From: a virus
Direction: 5' to 3' (one strand)
Virus record (IMG/VR): IMGVR_UViG_3300042923_001008
Location: 1-44,603 of that record
Length of the DNA stretch: 44,603 nucleotides
The notes beneath the pieces are model-generated. The model did no database searches. It had not been told where the DNA came from and saw nothing but the letters and a program-made list of their open reading frames with translations. Within the stretch, counting starts at the first letter, position 1, and each line of letters starts with the position of its first letter. The translations under genes and the position numbers were made by a program. This document shows, piece by piece, positions 1 through 6,167 of the stretch.

Positions 1-105
1 CGGCATGAAATTGTTTGTGAGAATTGCTATTAGCCTTTCCCTTGGAGAATCAATTATCCTGCAGCCCACAACCCCTGCTGCATTACATCCTAAGCCCATG
101 CACAT
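1..105 (-). pseudogene. feoB: Host feoB fragment interrupted by the prophage
   Basis: On the minus strand, bases 105 to 1 read without a stop as an internal piece of the ferrous iron permease FeoB. The residues begin [12 protein letters not shown] and continue through [16 protein letters not shown]. This is the conserved stretch of the membrane gate (nucleoside-recognition) domain, with the invariant GCN and SPR..RL motifs. FeoB imports Fe(II) across the inner membrane. The frame meets phage DNA at 98-107, so the gene is split: the part seen here continues off the left edge toward the C-terminus. The N-terminal part would lie beyond the prophage right end and is not in the window. Identity is confident from the motif alone; whether the host has another feoB cannot be seen. 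Confidence 0.88.
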
Positions 106-224
106 AGATAATGACAAAATGCAATATAATTAATATTATATTTTCCAATGAAATTTCAATGTTCTACCGTCTATTTCTATAAAATCAATCAGTGTTGTTA
201 CGAATGTCCTTTGTTCTTCGATTG
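98..224. repeat. 127-bp exact direct repeat, left copy (attL side)
   Basis: These bases are identical to 44477-44603. The base before the repeat differs: c at 97 from feoB, t at 44476 from the phage right end. The repeat therefore starts at the crossover core ATGCACATAG and runs into the 3' end of the integrase gene. It is the expected signature of one phage end joined once to the host (attL) and once to the other phage end (attP). It is not a biological terminal redundancy. Confidence 0.9.
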
Positions 225-1548
225 ATCCATTATTAAAAACTGTATCGTACTGAGCTAATATTTTTTTTATATCAGTTAAAGTCTGTTTTTTTACAATCGG
301 AATATCCAATGAATGCTTTAAAGACTCTTTTTCATCTTGAAGTTGATTTACTCTTTTAGTTATTTGTTCCATCGGTATTGAACCAACTTGATACAAATCA
401 AGCATTCTTGTGATTTGAGTTTCAATTTCAGAAATTCTATTAACCTTAATATCGGTATCTTCAATATTATTGTCATCTTTAGATTCTGAAATAATTTCCT
501 TTAAATAGTTATCATCAATTTTAAGCTTAATTATTTCAGATTTAACTATTTCATCAAGTTCTTCAATATTCCAATTTTCATTTTTACAATTTGGATCCTT
601 TACAAATTTTCCTGTGCTTTTAGATCTTGAATAACATTTGTAGTAACCATGATTTGCACTATATTTGGCCTTGCATCGTGCACATATTAGGGAATTACTT
701 AACAGGTACATTGCTTTAAATGGAGTTTTTCTATGTCCAGTAATGCTTGTTTCTCTTTCTTTAAACTTTTGTTGTGCTTGATAAAATATATCATCAGGAA
801 TAATTGGCTCATGAGTACCATCATACGAAACTCCATTGAATCTTACTTTTCCAATATAGATATTATTCATTAGACAACTTCTAACAGCAGTTTCACTAGA
901 CCAGTTTTTCCTTTTAGTCTTATACAGTTTTTGTTTCATATGATTTCTTATCGCTAATATTGCATAGCCTTTTAAGAACATATCAAATACTTCTCTTACC
1001 TGCATAGCTTCATATTCATTGATTACAAGTTCTCCTTCGGCGTAATCATAACCAAGAGGCACGAAAGAACTACCATGATATTTACCTGCTTTTGCTCTTC
1101 CTATACGTCCCATTGTGAAACGTTCGGTAATTTGGTCTTTTTCTAGCTGAGCAAATACTGATAGTATGCCTATCATTGCACGTCCAAATGGTGTTGAGGT
1201 GTCAAAATTTTCACTCATAGATACAAATTCTACATCATGAGAAATAAATTCATCTTCAATTAAAGTCAATGTATCTTTTTGACTCCTGGAGAGACGATCA
1301 AGTTTATAAACAACCACCATGTCAATTTTGCCGGCTTTTATATCTTTGAGCATTTTCTTTAAAGCCGGACGATCTGTGTTACCACCTGAATATCCACCAT
1401 CAGTATAAAATTTATATATGTTCCAATTTTTAGCCAAGCAATATGCTTTGAGCCTTGTTGTCTGCTCATCAATGCTATAATTTTCTAATTGATTTTCTGT
1501 ACTTACGCGAAGATAGCATGCTACTCTATTAAACCGCTTAATTTCCAT
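136..1548 (-). CDS. int: Large serine recombinase (phage integrase)
   Basis: A 470-residue serine integrase that would integrate and excise the prophage. The N-terminal resolvase domain begins about residue 8 and has the catalytic serine in YLRVSTE (Ser16), followed by the KLDRLSRS arginine motif near residue 84. A recombinase domain follows. A zinc-ribbon with CARC and later Cys pairs lies near residues 290-325, and a coiled coil near 370-415 is typical of attachment-site pairing control. The start follows AGGAGAG on the minus strand. The stop lies about 30 bases from the crossover core, so the gene abuts its own attachment site. The length is normal for the phage-type subgroup and no truncation is seen. 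Confidence 0.96.
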   Translation of the reverse strand: MEIKRFNRVACYLRVSTENQLENYSIDEQTTRLKAYCLAKNWNIYKFYTDGGYSGGNTDRPALKKMLKDIKAGKIDMVVVYKLDRLSRSQKDTLTLIEDEFISHDVEFVSMSENFDTSTPFGRAMIGILSVFAQLEKDQITERFTMGRIGRAKAGKYHGSSFVPLGYDYAEGELVINEYEAMQVREVFDMFLKGYAILAIRNHMKQKLYKTKRKNWSSETAVRSCLMNNIYIGKVRFNGVSYDGTHEPIIPDDIFYQAQQKFKERETSITGHRKTPFKAMYLLSNSLICARCKAKYSANHGYYKCYSRSKSTGKFVKDPNCKNENWNIEELDEIVKSEIIKLKIDDNYLKEIISESKDDNNIEDTDIKVNRISEIETQITRMLDLYQVGSIPMEQITKRVNQLQDEKESLKHSLDIPIVKKQTLTDIKKILAQYDTVFNNGSIEEQRTFVTTLIDFIEIDGRTLKFHWKI

Positions 1549-1644
1549 ATTTCTCTCCTACTACTGAATTTGCTTGCTACAAGCGTGGTTTTATTCATTA
1601 TAGAATATGTAACTTAATTATGCAATTAAAAAAACAAGCAATTA

Positions 1645-1674
1645 TTGGACAAAATATTAATATTCTGTTATAAT
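1645..1674 (+). promoter_or_regulatory. Sigma-A-type promoter for small ORF 1
   Basis: TTGGAC (1645-1650) and TATAAT (1669-1674) are 18 bases apart, or TGGACA and TATAAT 17 apart. They lie about 50 bases upstream of the ribosome site of the small gene at 1738. Read by eye only. Confidence 0.55.
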
Positions 1675-1737
1675 ATTCCTTGTCCCTAATGCCTATATGA
1701 TTTCTCAAAATACATAAATCTTTAAAGGAGAAATTAT

Positions 1738-1854
1738 ATGAATCAGAAAAAAATGATGATCATTGAATATATAGAAAACACAAATGATAATAACATAGTC
1801 AATTTTATATGGGCAATAATTATGGGATATAAAGAAAAAAAAGCAGGTCAGTAG
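1738..1854 (+). CDS. Small protein paired with XRE regulator (copy 1, 38 aa)
   Basis: A 38-residue protein preceded by AAAGGAG at good spacing and by a plausible promoter. Its C-terminal half resembles the protein at 2399-2527: both contain an NT.D motif, then a run of I/L residues, then GY and KK. It converges with the XRE gene at 1868-2164, and its end lies inside the shared two-way terminator. No domain is recognised. The matching placement and sequence of the two copies argue that it is real and works with the adjacent regulator, but its function is unknown. Confidence 0.6.
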   Translation: MNQKKMMIIEYIENTNDNNIVNFIWAIIMGYKEKKAGQ

Positions 1855-1866
1855 ACTTGCTTTTTT
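1835..1866. terminator. Two-way terminator between small ORF 1 and XRE 1
   Basis: AAGCAGGTC (1841-1849) pairs with GACTTGCTT (1854-1862) across a 4-base loop with one G-U pair. An A-run lies on the left and a T-run on the right, so it can end transcription in both directions between the two convergent genes. Confidence 0.8.
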
Positions 1867-1867
1867 G

Positions 1868-2164
1868 TTATTTTGTTTCTTTTACATAGTTTTCTAATGC
1901 TATTATCTTATTTTTAATTTCATTAATATCCTCGGAAAGCTTAATTTTATTGATATTTATTTTTTTATCTCTATTTAATAAATAGTCTATAGAAACCTTA
2001 TAGTAATCTGCGATTTTAATCAGCATTTCAATGCCTGGCATACGTATATCATTTTCATAGCTTGAATAGCACGTTTTTGATACACTCAGGTCAATTGCAA
2101 CTTCCTTTTGCATTTTATTTCTTTCTGTTCGTAGCTTCCTTAATTTTTGTCCAAACGTATCCAT
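1868..2164 (-). CDS. XRE-family transcriptional regulator 1 (98 aa)
   Basis: A short DNA-binding protein with an N-terminal HTH_3/XRE domain at residues 5-60. The core reads KLRKLRTERNKMQKEVA, then recognition-helix residues VSKTCYSSYENDIRMP and the usual ending IADYYKVSIDYLL. A short helical, probably dimerising tail follows. The start follows AGGTGGGGGA on the minus strand. It has no peptidase domain, so it is a Cro/short-CI type and not a LexA-like repressor. A palindromic TTGAAATTCAA at 2202-2212 just upstream is a possible operator. Its role in lysogeny is inferred from position. Confidence 0.9.
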   Translation of the reverse strand: MDTFGQKLRKLRTERNKMQKEVAIDLSVSKTCYSSYENDIRMPGIEMLIKIADYYKVSIDYLLNRDKKININKIKLSEDINEIKNKIIALENYVKETK

Positions 2165-2201
2165 TCCCCCACCTCAATAATAAAGTATAATACAATTAAT
2201 A

Positions 2202-2212
2202 TTGAAATTCAA
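2202..2212. promoter_or_regulatory. Small palindrome upstream of XRE 1, possible operator
   Basis: TTGAAATTCAA is a perfect 11-base palindrome located about 40 bases upstream of the leftward XRE start and just left of the rightward promoters. It suits a dimeric HTH protein, but AT-rich palindromes this short also occur by chance. Confidence 0.3.
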
Positions 2213-2243
2213 ACAAATATAGGTAAATGAGGAAAATATGCGG

Positions 2244-2272
2244 TTGACAATTAACTAAACGAGGACTAAAAT
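2244..2272 (+). promoter_or_regulatory. Rightward promoter A (TTGACA-N17-TAAAAT)
   Basis: Consensus -35 TTGACA (2244-2249), 17-base spacer, then TAAAAT (2267-2272). The -35 lies in GTTGACAATTAA, which recurs at the next promoter 65 bases on. The repeated 12-mer may be a shared operator. Confidence 0.6.
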
Positions 2273-2308
2273 TATAGAGGATAGATTTTCGACAAATTTT
2301 ATAAACAG

Positions 2309-2337
2309 TTGACAATTAATTACAATGGGTTTATAAT
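2309..2337 (+). promoter_or_regulatory. Rightward promoter B (TTGACA-N17-TATAAT)
   Basis: A perfect consensus promoter: TTGACA (2309-2314), 17 bases, TATAAT (2332-2337), leading to the small gene at 2399. It repeats the GTTGACAATTAA block of promoter A. Two strong promoters ahead of a 42-residue gene imply high expression unless they are repressed by the neighbouring HTH proteins. Confidence 0.75.
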
Positions 2338-2398
2338 TTGTTTAATCGAACAAACGTTCTGTTTAAAACTACTAATATGTTAACAAGAGGTGGCGCAA

Positions 2399-2527
2399 TT
2401 GGGGACAGCAGGAACATCATCAATAGAAGAAAAAAGGAAAGAAGCAATTTTTGCTTTACAAAACACTAGTGATTTAAAACTTATTGAATTAATTTTAGCA
2501 ATGATAAATGGATATAATAAAAAATAA
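2399..2527 (+). CDS. Small protein paired with XRE regulator (copy 2, 42 aa)
   Basis: A 42-residue protein starting at TTG behind AGAGGTGG. It shares with the protein at 1738 the pattern NT.D, I/L-rich helix, GY and terminal KK, so the two are probably paralogues. It is driven by the strong promoters at 2244-2337, converges with the XRE gene at 2544-2924, and overlaps the shared terminator. Its function is not recognised. The duplicated arrangement suggests a modulator or antagonist of the facing regulator, which is inference only. Confidence 0.6.
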   Translation: MGTAGTSSIEEKRKEAIFALQNTSDLKLIELILAMINGYNKK

Positions 2528-2552
2528 GTCTCAATTTTGAGGCTTATTTTTT
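2521..2552. terminator. Two-way terminator between small ORF 2 and XRE 2
   Basis: AAAATAAG (2521-2528) pairs with CTTATTTT (2543-2550) and CTCA with TGAG inside it, giving a long stem with a 4-base loop and A/T runs on either side. It covers the stop codons of both convergent genes. Confidence 0.8.
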
Positions 2553-2924
2553 ATTGAGATAATTATTAAAAGCAATAAACATATCTTCGAAGTAATCCCA
2601 GCTTTTATCTGGTTGATTTAGCATAAAGGTAATAAATTTTTTCTTAAAGTCGTTTCTTTTATTTTCTGGTTCAGCTGCTAATTTTCCTATGAGAAAAGCC
2701 AGTTCCATATCTTTATCTTCATTAAAAATTTCCCCAGCACCCGTTCTTAACCAGTCTTCTCTTACATTAAAAGCTGTACAAATATCAGATACAACTCTAT
2801 CAGTAACATTTATAAGCCCATTTTCCAAATTACCTAAATTAGATCTACTTACACGTATTGCCTTTGCAAATTCTTCTTGAGTATATTTTAATGTTTTTCT
2901 TAATTCTCTAATTCTTTCGTTCAT
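2544..2924 (-). CDS. XRE-family repressor 2 (126 aa), likely immunity repressor
   Basis: The HTH_3 domain lies at residues 1-60: MNERIRELRKTLKYTQEEFA, then SRSNLGNLENG and a C-terminal helical part. The start at 2924 is chosen because GAAGGAGGTG lies just upstream on the minus strand; a longer reading frame begins before this ribosome site. It has a leftward promoter (2953-2981) back to back with the rightward early promoter (3006-3034), the usual arrangement of a CI-type lysogeny repressor. No LexA-like autoproteolysis domain is seen, so induction may run through the antirepressor at 6168 or another protein. The repressor role is inferred. Confidence 0.9.
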   Translation of the reverse strand: MNERIRELRKTLKYTQEEFAKAIRVSRSNLGNLENGLINVTDRVVSDICTAFNVREDWLRTGAGEIFNEDKDMELAFLIGKLAAEPENKRNDFKKKFITFMLNQPDKSWDYFEDMFIAFNNYLNKK

Positions 2925-2952
2925 AAGAGCACACCTCCTTCTAACTTGACTC

Positions 2953-2981
2953 ATTATATTACAAAAAAACATGCTTGTAAA
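2953..2981 (-). promoter_or_regulatory. Leftward promoter of repressor 2 (PRM-like)
   Basis: On the minus strand, TTTACA (2981-2976), 17 bases, then TATAAT (2958-2953). It lies directly upstream of the repressor ribosome site and back to back with the rightward promoter at 3006. Confidence 0.7.
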
Positions 2982-3005
2982 TAGCAAATTTTTATATTTA
3001 AGTGC

Positions 3006-3034
3006 TTGACAATGTCAAAATGGCGATATATAAT
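3006..3034 (+). promoter_or_regulatory. Rightward early promoter with overlapping operator (PR-like)
   Basis: TTGACA (3006-3011), 17 bases, TATAAT (3029-3034). The -35 sits inside a perfect palindrome TTGACAATGTCAA (3006-3018), a good operator for a dimeric repressor. Binding there would block the early operon, as in CI-controlled lytic promoters. Confidence 0.75.
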
Positions 3035-3076
3035 GCTATTAACAAGCAAAGGACAACCTTGGAGGTGAACAGGTTA

Positions 3077-3250
3077 ATGAATATTAAAGAAAAAGAAGAA
3101 AGAATTAACAAGACTTTAGAGATGATGACAGAAACAGATTTAAAAGCTATATGCTTTGAAGCATTTTTAGACGGTTTAGAAAAAGGCATAAAGATTAGGA
3201 TATTTAACTATGAGGGTGGAATACCCACAAAACAGTGTAACAGCCTGTAA
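3077..3250 (+). CDS. First early gene, small phage protein (57 aa)
   Basis: The first gene after the rightward promoter. The start at ATG 3077 follows GGAGG by 11 bases; an upstream in-frame reading from 3002 is rejected because it would overlap the promoter. The protein is a charged helical 57-mer with a FEAFLDGLEKGIK segment. The family is not recognised. Position next to the immunity switch would suit a Cro-like or excision-control role, but no HTH is seen. Confidence 0.65.
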   Translation: MNIKEKEERINKTLEMMTETDLKAICFEAFLDGLEKGIKIRIFNYEGGIPTKQCNSL

Positions 3251-3324
3251 GTGATTTCGTTAACTTTCAGGGTGGATTGAAAATAAATTTATATACAAAT
3301 AAACTAATAAAAAAGGAGATAAAA

Positions 3325-3774
3325 ATGTTATTTGGAAGTTGTGAAAACTCAGTAAAACAAGGTTATGAAGTTAGAAAGGATGGTTTTAAGCATTGTGGTT
3401 ATTGCGGAAGTATGGATCCTGTGGAACTTGCAGAATTAATTGAAAAGGGTGAGGCTACGTTACATGGTTCAGATTGGAAATATGGATATCCTCATAAATT
3501 TTATGTTGATATTCCAAATCCTAATGCAGGTCAAATAGTACAGATAGGAAGCAAGTGTTATTATCAAGGAGATAAATACATTGATGAACCTATTATGGGA
3601 CCGGATTCCGAATACCTTCATTTAAAATTTTACACCGAGCATCTTAGGTTAATTGATGATGCATCCTTTGAAAAGGTAGCACCCATAATTAGCAAAGCAT
3701 GTGGAATAACTTTTATAAGAGATGATATAGGGTTATTAAAATATTCTGCACCTTACGCGGGCTATCAAAAGTAA
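3325..3774 (+). CDS. Phage protein with CxxC motif (149 aa)
   Basis: Start at ATG 3325 behind AAAAAGGAGAT. The N-terminal part has HCGYCGSMDP, which looks like a half zinc-binding site, and a YVDIPNPNAG stretch follows near residue 70. Further cysteines are scattered and do not form a clear second CxxC, so metal binding is uncertain. The style is that of small conserved phage proteins, but I do not recognise a named family. It lies between the first early gene and the transposase, inside the tentative inverted repeats, so it is either an original phage gene or a passenger of the element. Confidence 0.7.
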   Translation: MLFGSCENSVKQGYEVRKDGFKHCGYCGSMDPVELAELIEKGEATLHGSDWKYGYPHKFYVDIPNPNAGQIVQIGSKCYYQGDKYIDEPIMGPDSEYLHLKFYTEHLRLIDDASFEKVAPIISKACGITFIRDDIGLLKYSAPYAGYQK

Positions 3775-3819
3775 TAATAATTCAATAAAGTAAACTTGAA
3801 ACCGCTTGAAATCAATGAA

Positions 3820-3860
3820 TACGATTTGACATGTGTTATGTTACAAAAAATCAAATCGTA
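3820..3860. promoter_or_regulatory. 10-bp inverted repeat directly upstream of the transposase
   Basis: TACGATTTGA (3820-3829) and TCAAATCGTA (3851-3860) are perfectly complementary across a 21-base loop. The right arm ends where the ribosome site AGGAAGG begins. A hairpin here could limit transposase translation from read-through transcripts, as known for other insertion sequences, or bind the transposase. Confidence 0.5.
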
Positions 3861-3877
3861 GGAAGGAATTTTAAGCA

Positions 3878-5083
3878 ATGAATATATTAAATATAGAGGA
3901 ATTTAATGTACTAAAACAGGAAGAAAATGAGTTTGATTACAGGTTTACTGTAGAAGTAAAGGAAGAACCGGACTTTTGTCCAAACTGCTTGAAGAACGGC
4001 AAGTTCATAAAGCACAGCATCAAGGAAAGAGAAGTGTGGGATTTAGATATGCACAGCAAGAGAGTAAAGATAGTAATCAGGCAGCGTAGGTATAAATGTC
4101 CATACTGTGGAGCGACATTCTATGAACTCCTCAACTCAGTAGCAACAAACGCTAAGATTACAACCAGGCTGTATAAAAAACTGCAAGATGCAGGTCTACA
4201 GCACCCTTTCACACAGGTTGCAGGGACATACGGCGTTAGTCATATGACGGTTAAAAGAAGCGTTCAAGACTATATAGATAAAATGGACAAACTAAGAGAA
4301 GTCAAAGCCCCACGTGTTATAGGTATAGACGAAGCACATCTAAATAAGACGTTTCGTGGAGTAATTACGGACATACAGAATAGGCAATTGATTGAGTTGT
4401 TGCCAATAAATACAAAGAAGGAAGTTAAGAAGTTTATATCATCATTACCTGGCTACAAAGACATAGAAGTCGCAACAATGGATATGGCTCCTGCATACAA
4501 ATATGCAATGAATGAATTAGTTCCAAACGCACTTTGTATAGTAGATAAGTATCATGTCATACAAGCGTCAAATAGGGCTTTTAACAAAATTAGAACTGAA
4601 CTTAAGGGTTCTATATCTAAAGAGCAAAAGAACCTGCTTTTAAGGGATAGATGGGTGCTTTTAACTAACAAAGAAAGCCTGGACGAAAAGGCAAAAGCAA
4701 TGAGAGACCGTTGGTTTAGTCAGTTTCCGATACTTGCAACAGCGTACTGGATCAAAGAAGGGCTTAGAGACATATATAACGCTGTGGACAGATATGAAGC
4801 CTTCCAAATGTACTATGCTTGGGAATGTAGTATTCCGCAAGACATGAAGGAATATCAAGCCGTAAGAAATATGATAAATGGCTGCAAACAAGAGGTATTT
4901 AATTACTTTCTTACAGAGACAAAGTATACAAATGCTTATACAGAAAGTATCAATAATCAAATTAAGCGTATTGAAAAGATAGGCAACGGCTATTCATATG
5001 AAGTGTTAAGAGCAAAGATTTTGTACAAGTCTGCTTTAGAAGATAAGCCTAAATATGGCTCTCAAGGCTTCACAGAAATATGA
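3878..5083 (+). CDS. ISL3-family transposase (401 aa)
   Basis: Cuts and joins element ends. The N-terminal zinc-finger pair CPNC (about 35) and CPYC (about 76) is followed by an HTH near residues 95-130. The DDE catalytic domain has VIGIDEAH (first Asp about 150), a second acidic block ATMDMAPAYK (about 207) and a C-terminal glutamate in NAYTESINNQIKR (about 358). This order is diagnostic of the ISL3 family. The length is near the usual 400-430 residues and no frameshift is seen, so it may be active. It sits in the early operon in the direction of transcription. Base composition is slightly richer in G+C than its neighbours, which suits later arrival. Confidence 0.93.
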   Translation: MNILNIEEFNVLKQEENEFDYRFTVEVKEEPDFCPNCLKNGKFIKHSIKEREVWDLDMHSKRVKIVIRQRRYKCPYCGATFYELLNSVATNAKITTRLYKKLQDAGLQHPFTQVAGTYGVSHMTVKRSVQDYIDKMDKLREVKAPRVIGIDEAHLNKTFRGVITDIQNRQLIELLPINTKKEVKKFISSLPGYKDIEVATMDMAPAYKYAMNELVPNALCIVDKYHVIQASNRAFNKIRTELKGSISKEQKNLLLRDRWVLLTNKESLDEKAKAMRDRWFSQFPILATAYWIKEGLRDIYNAVDRYEAFQMYYAWECSIPQDMKEYQAVRNMINGCKQEVFNYFLTETKYTNAYTESINNQIKRIEKIGNGYSYEVLRAKILYKSALEDKPKYGSQGFTEI

Positions 5084-5113
5084 ATAATTTTACAAACAGG
5101 AGAGTGATATAAA

Positions 5114-5233
5114 ATGAATGAACCACATTTTCAGGGTTGGAATACAAATAATAAAAAAACAAGTATTTCCACCTTGAAAGTTAAATACCCAAAGATTAAA
5201 GATTTAAAAGTCCAAGACAAAGAATCTGCATAA
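5114..5233 (+). CDS. Small lysine-rich protein (39 aa), doubtful
   Basis: A 39-codon frame with a good AGGAGAG site, starting MNEPHFQGWN and ending in a lysine-rich tail. The right inverted repeat of the candidate transposon lies inside it, so it may be a hybrid of element and phage DNA or a remnant. No family is recognised. Confidence 0.4.
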   Translation: MNEPHFQGWNTNNKKTSISTLKVKYPKIKDLKVQDKESA

Positions 5234-5273
5234 TGTACAAACATCAATACATAAACTTTAGAGGGGTGGTTTA

Positions 5274-5426
5274 ATGAAAAAAAACGAAAAAAAGGATGAA
5301 TCAGTCAAAATAATACACATAATGAAAGACGGCACTTCTAGAGATTACATTGATGGATACATAATTCCCGGCAATGATAGTACTAAAATAATATATCAAA
5401 TGCTTGCTGGATTAAAAGCAGTTTAA
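5274..5426 (+). CDS. Small early phage protein (50 aa)
   Basis: Start at ATG 5274 behind GAGGGGTGG. A lysine-rich start is followed by KIIHIMKDG and a YIIPGND stretch, then a helix. This kind of short protein recurs in early regions of clostridial and bacillar phages. No function is known to me. It lies in the early operon between the transposase and two other small genes. Confidence 0.65.
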   Translation: MKKNEKKDESVKIIHIMKDGTSRDYIDGYIIPGNDSTKIIYQMLAGLKAV

Positions 5427-5499
5427 AGTATCAAATTTTTTAGCAATTATAAGAAGTGATAAAAAGAATATTAAAAAACATTACAAGGAGGCAAGATAA

Positions 5500-5811
5500 A
5501 TGTTTAAAGTACATTATTATAGCAAAGAAGATATTGAAAAATTTGCAGAAAAGCAAGGTTGTAAGTTTGTTCAAGAAAGTGGTTTGTTTTATATGGATAT
5601 TGATTTTACCAAGGTGGCAGGTTTTGAAAATTTATCAGAAAGAGCAAAAGAAGTATTCATAAATGTATATAAAAGACACAATACAACTGTTGGACTTAGA
5701 GACAACCATTGCTGGATACCAGAATCAGTAAAGGAACATAAGACATATGTAGAAGTGCATTTTTTCAACAATCAATGGCTGCATTATATGCCAAATGGAG
5801 AGTGGTATTAA
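5500..5811 (+). CDS. Phage hypothetical protein (103 aa)
   Basis: The start is set by a strong AAGGAGG at 5484-5491; an overlapping frame from 5456 has no ribosome site and is rejected. The protein is soluble and mixed alpha/beta, rich in aromatic residues at the C-terminus (FFNNQWLHYMPNGEWY), with no cysteine cluster or membrane segment. The family is not recognised. The stop overlaps the next start (TAATG), implying translational coupling. Confidence 0.75.
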   Translation: MFKVHYYSKEDIEKFAEKQGCKFVQESGLFYMDIDFTKVAGFENLSERAKEVFINVYKRHNTTVGLRDNHCWIPESVKEHKTYVEVHFFNNQWLHYMPNGEWY

Positions 5812-6041
5812 TGGATAAAAAGAAGAAGAAAACTACGATTACATTTACACAGGTAGAAATGTTTGAATTAAGATTTTCAATAATTTCTGCAATTATAAGC
5901 ACAAAAGATGAACTTAGAAGATGTGAGTCTCTTCCTGAAAAAGATGAAGAAATGGAAGAATACATTCAAGGCTTAAAATACGAACTTGAAAGAAGAGAGA
6001 ATTTAAAGAAAAAAATATTTAGCACATTACTTCCAAAATAA
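5811..6041 (+). CDS. Small coiled-coil phage protein (76 aa)
   Basis: Start at ATG 5811 overlapping the upstream stop; an earlier in-frame start at 5775 would lie deep in the preceding gene. It has a lysine-rich N-terminus and then a largely helical, charged body with heptad character (residues 25-70). It resembles small early phage proteins in style, but no function is assigned. It is the last gene before a hairpin at 6064. Confidence 0.7.
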   Translation: MDKKKKKTTITFTQVEMFELRFSIISAIISTKDELRRCESLPEKDEEMEEYIQGLKYELERRENLKKKIFSTLLPK

Positions 6042-6063
6042 CACAAATAACACTAAGGATAAT

Positions 6064-6082
6064 AAGAGCCCCAAGCTCTTTT
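6064..6082 (+). terminator. Weak hairpin terminator after the first early block
   Basis: AAGAGC (6064-6069) pairs with GCTCTT (6075-6080) across a 5-base loop and is followed by a short T-run. The stem is only 6 bp. A second small inverted repeat, CTACC with GGTAG, lies just downstream before the antirepressor. Together they may attenuate antirepressor transcription. Confidence 0.45.
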
Positions 6083-6167
6083 ATAAAAATTTTTTATAAG
6101 GACAAAGCCCTTAACCTACCAGTTTATTCGGTAGATTTAAAAATATTCCACAGAGGAGGAAAAATAT

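Larger units (their letters stand above)
3260..5184. mobile_element. Candidate transposon bounded by 17-bp inverted repeats, carrying an ISL3 transposase
   Basis: TTAACTTTCAGGGTGGA at 3260-3276 and its near-perfect inverted copy at 5168-5184 (16 of 17 match) bracket the ISL3-type transposase and the gene at 3325. No 8-bp target duplication is visible outside them, and the right copy falls inside a short reading frame at 5114. The ends are unlike the GGCTCTT-type ends I know for ISL3 elements. The boundary is therefore tentative; the element could instead be just the transposase gene with a hairpin leader. Confidence 0.4.

Noticed and set aside
1738-2527. Arbitrium-type AimR/AimP communication for the two small genes
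   Set aside because: No TPR-type receptor and no signal peptide are present, and the small proteins lack a pro-peptide layout.
3002-3076. A longer N-terminus for the first early gene
   Set aside because: It would start upstream of and overlap the promoter and operator at 3006-3034; the start behind GGAGG at 3077 is better.
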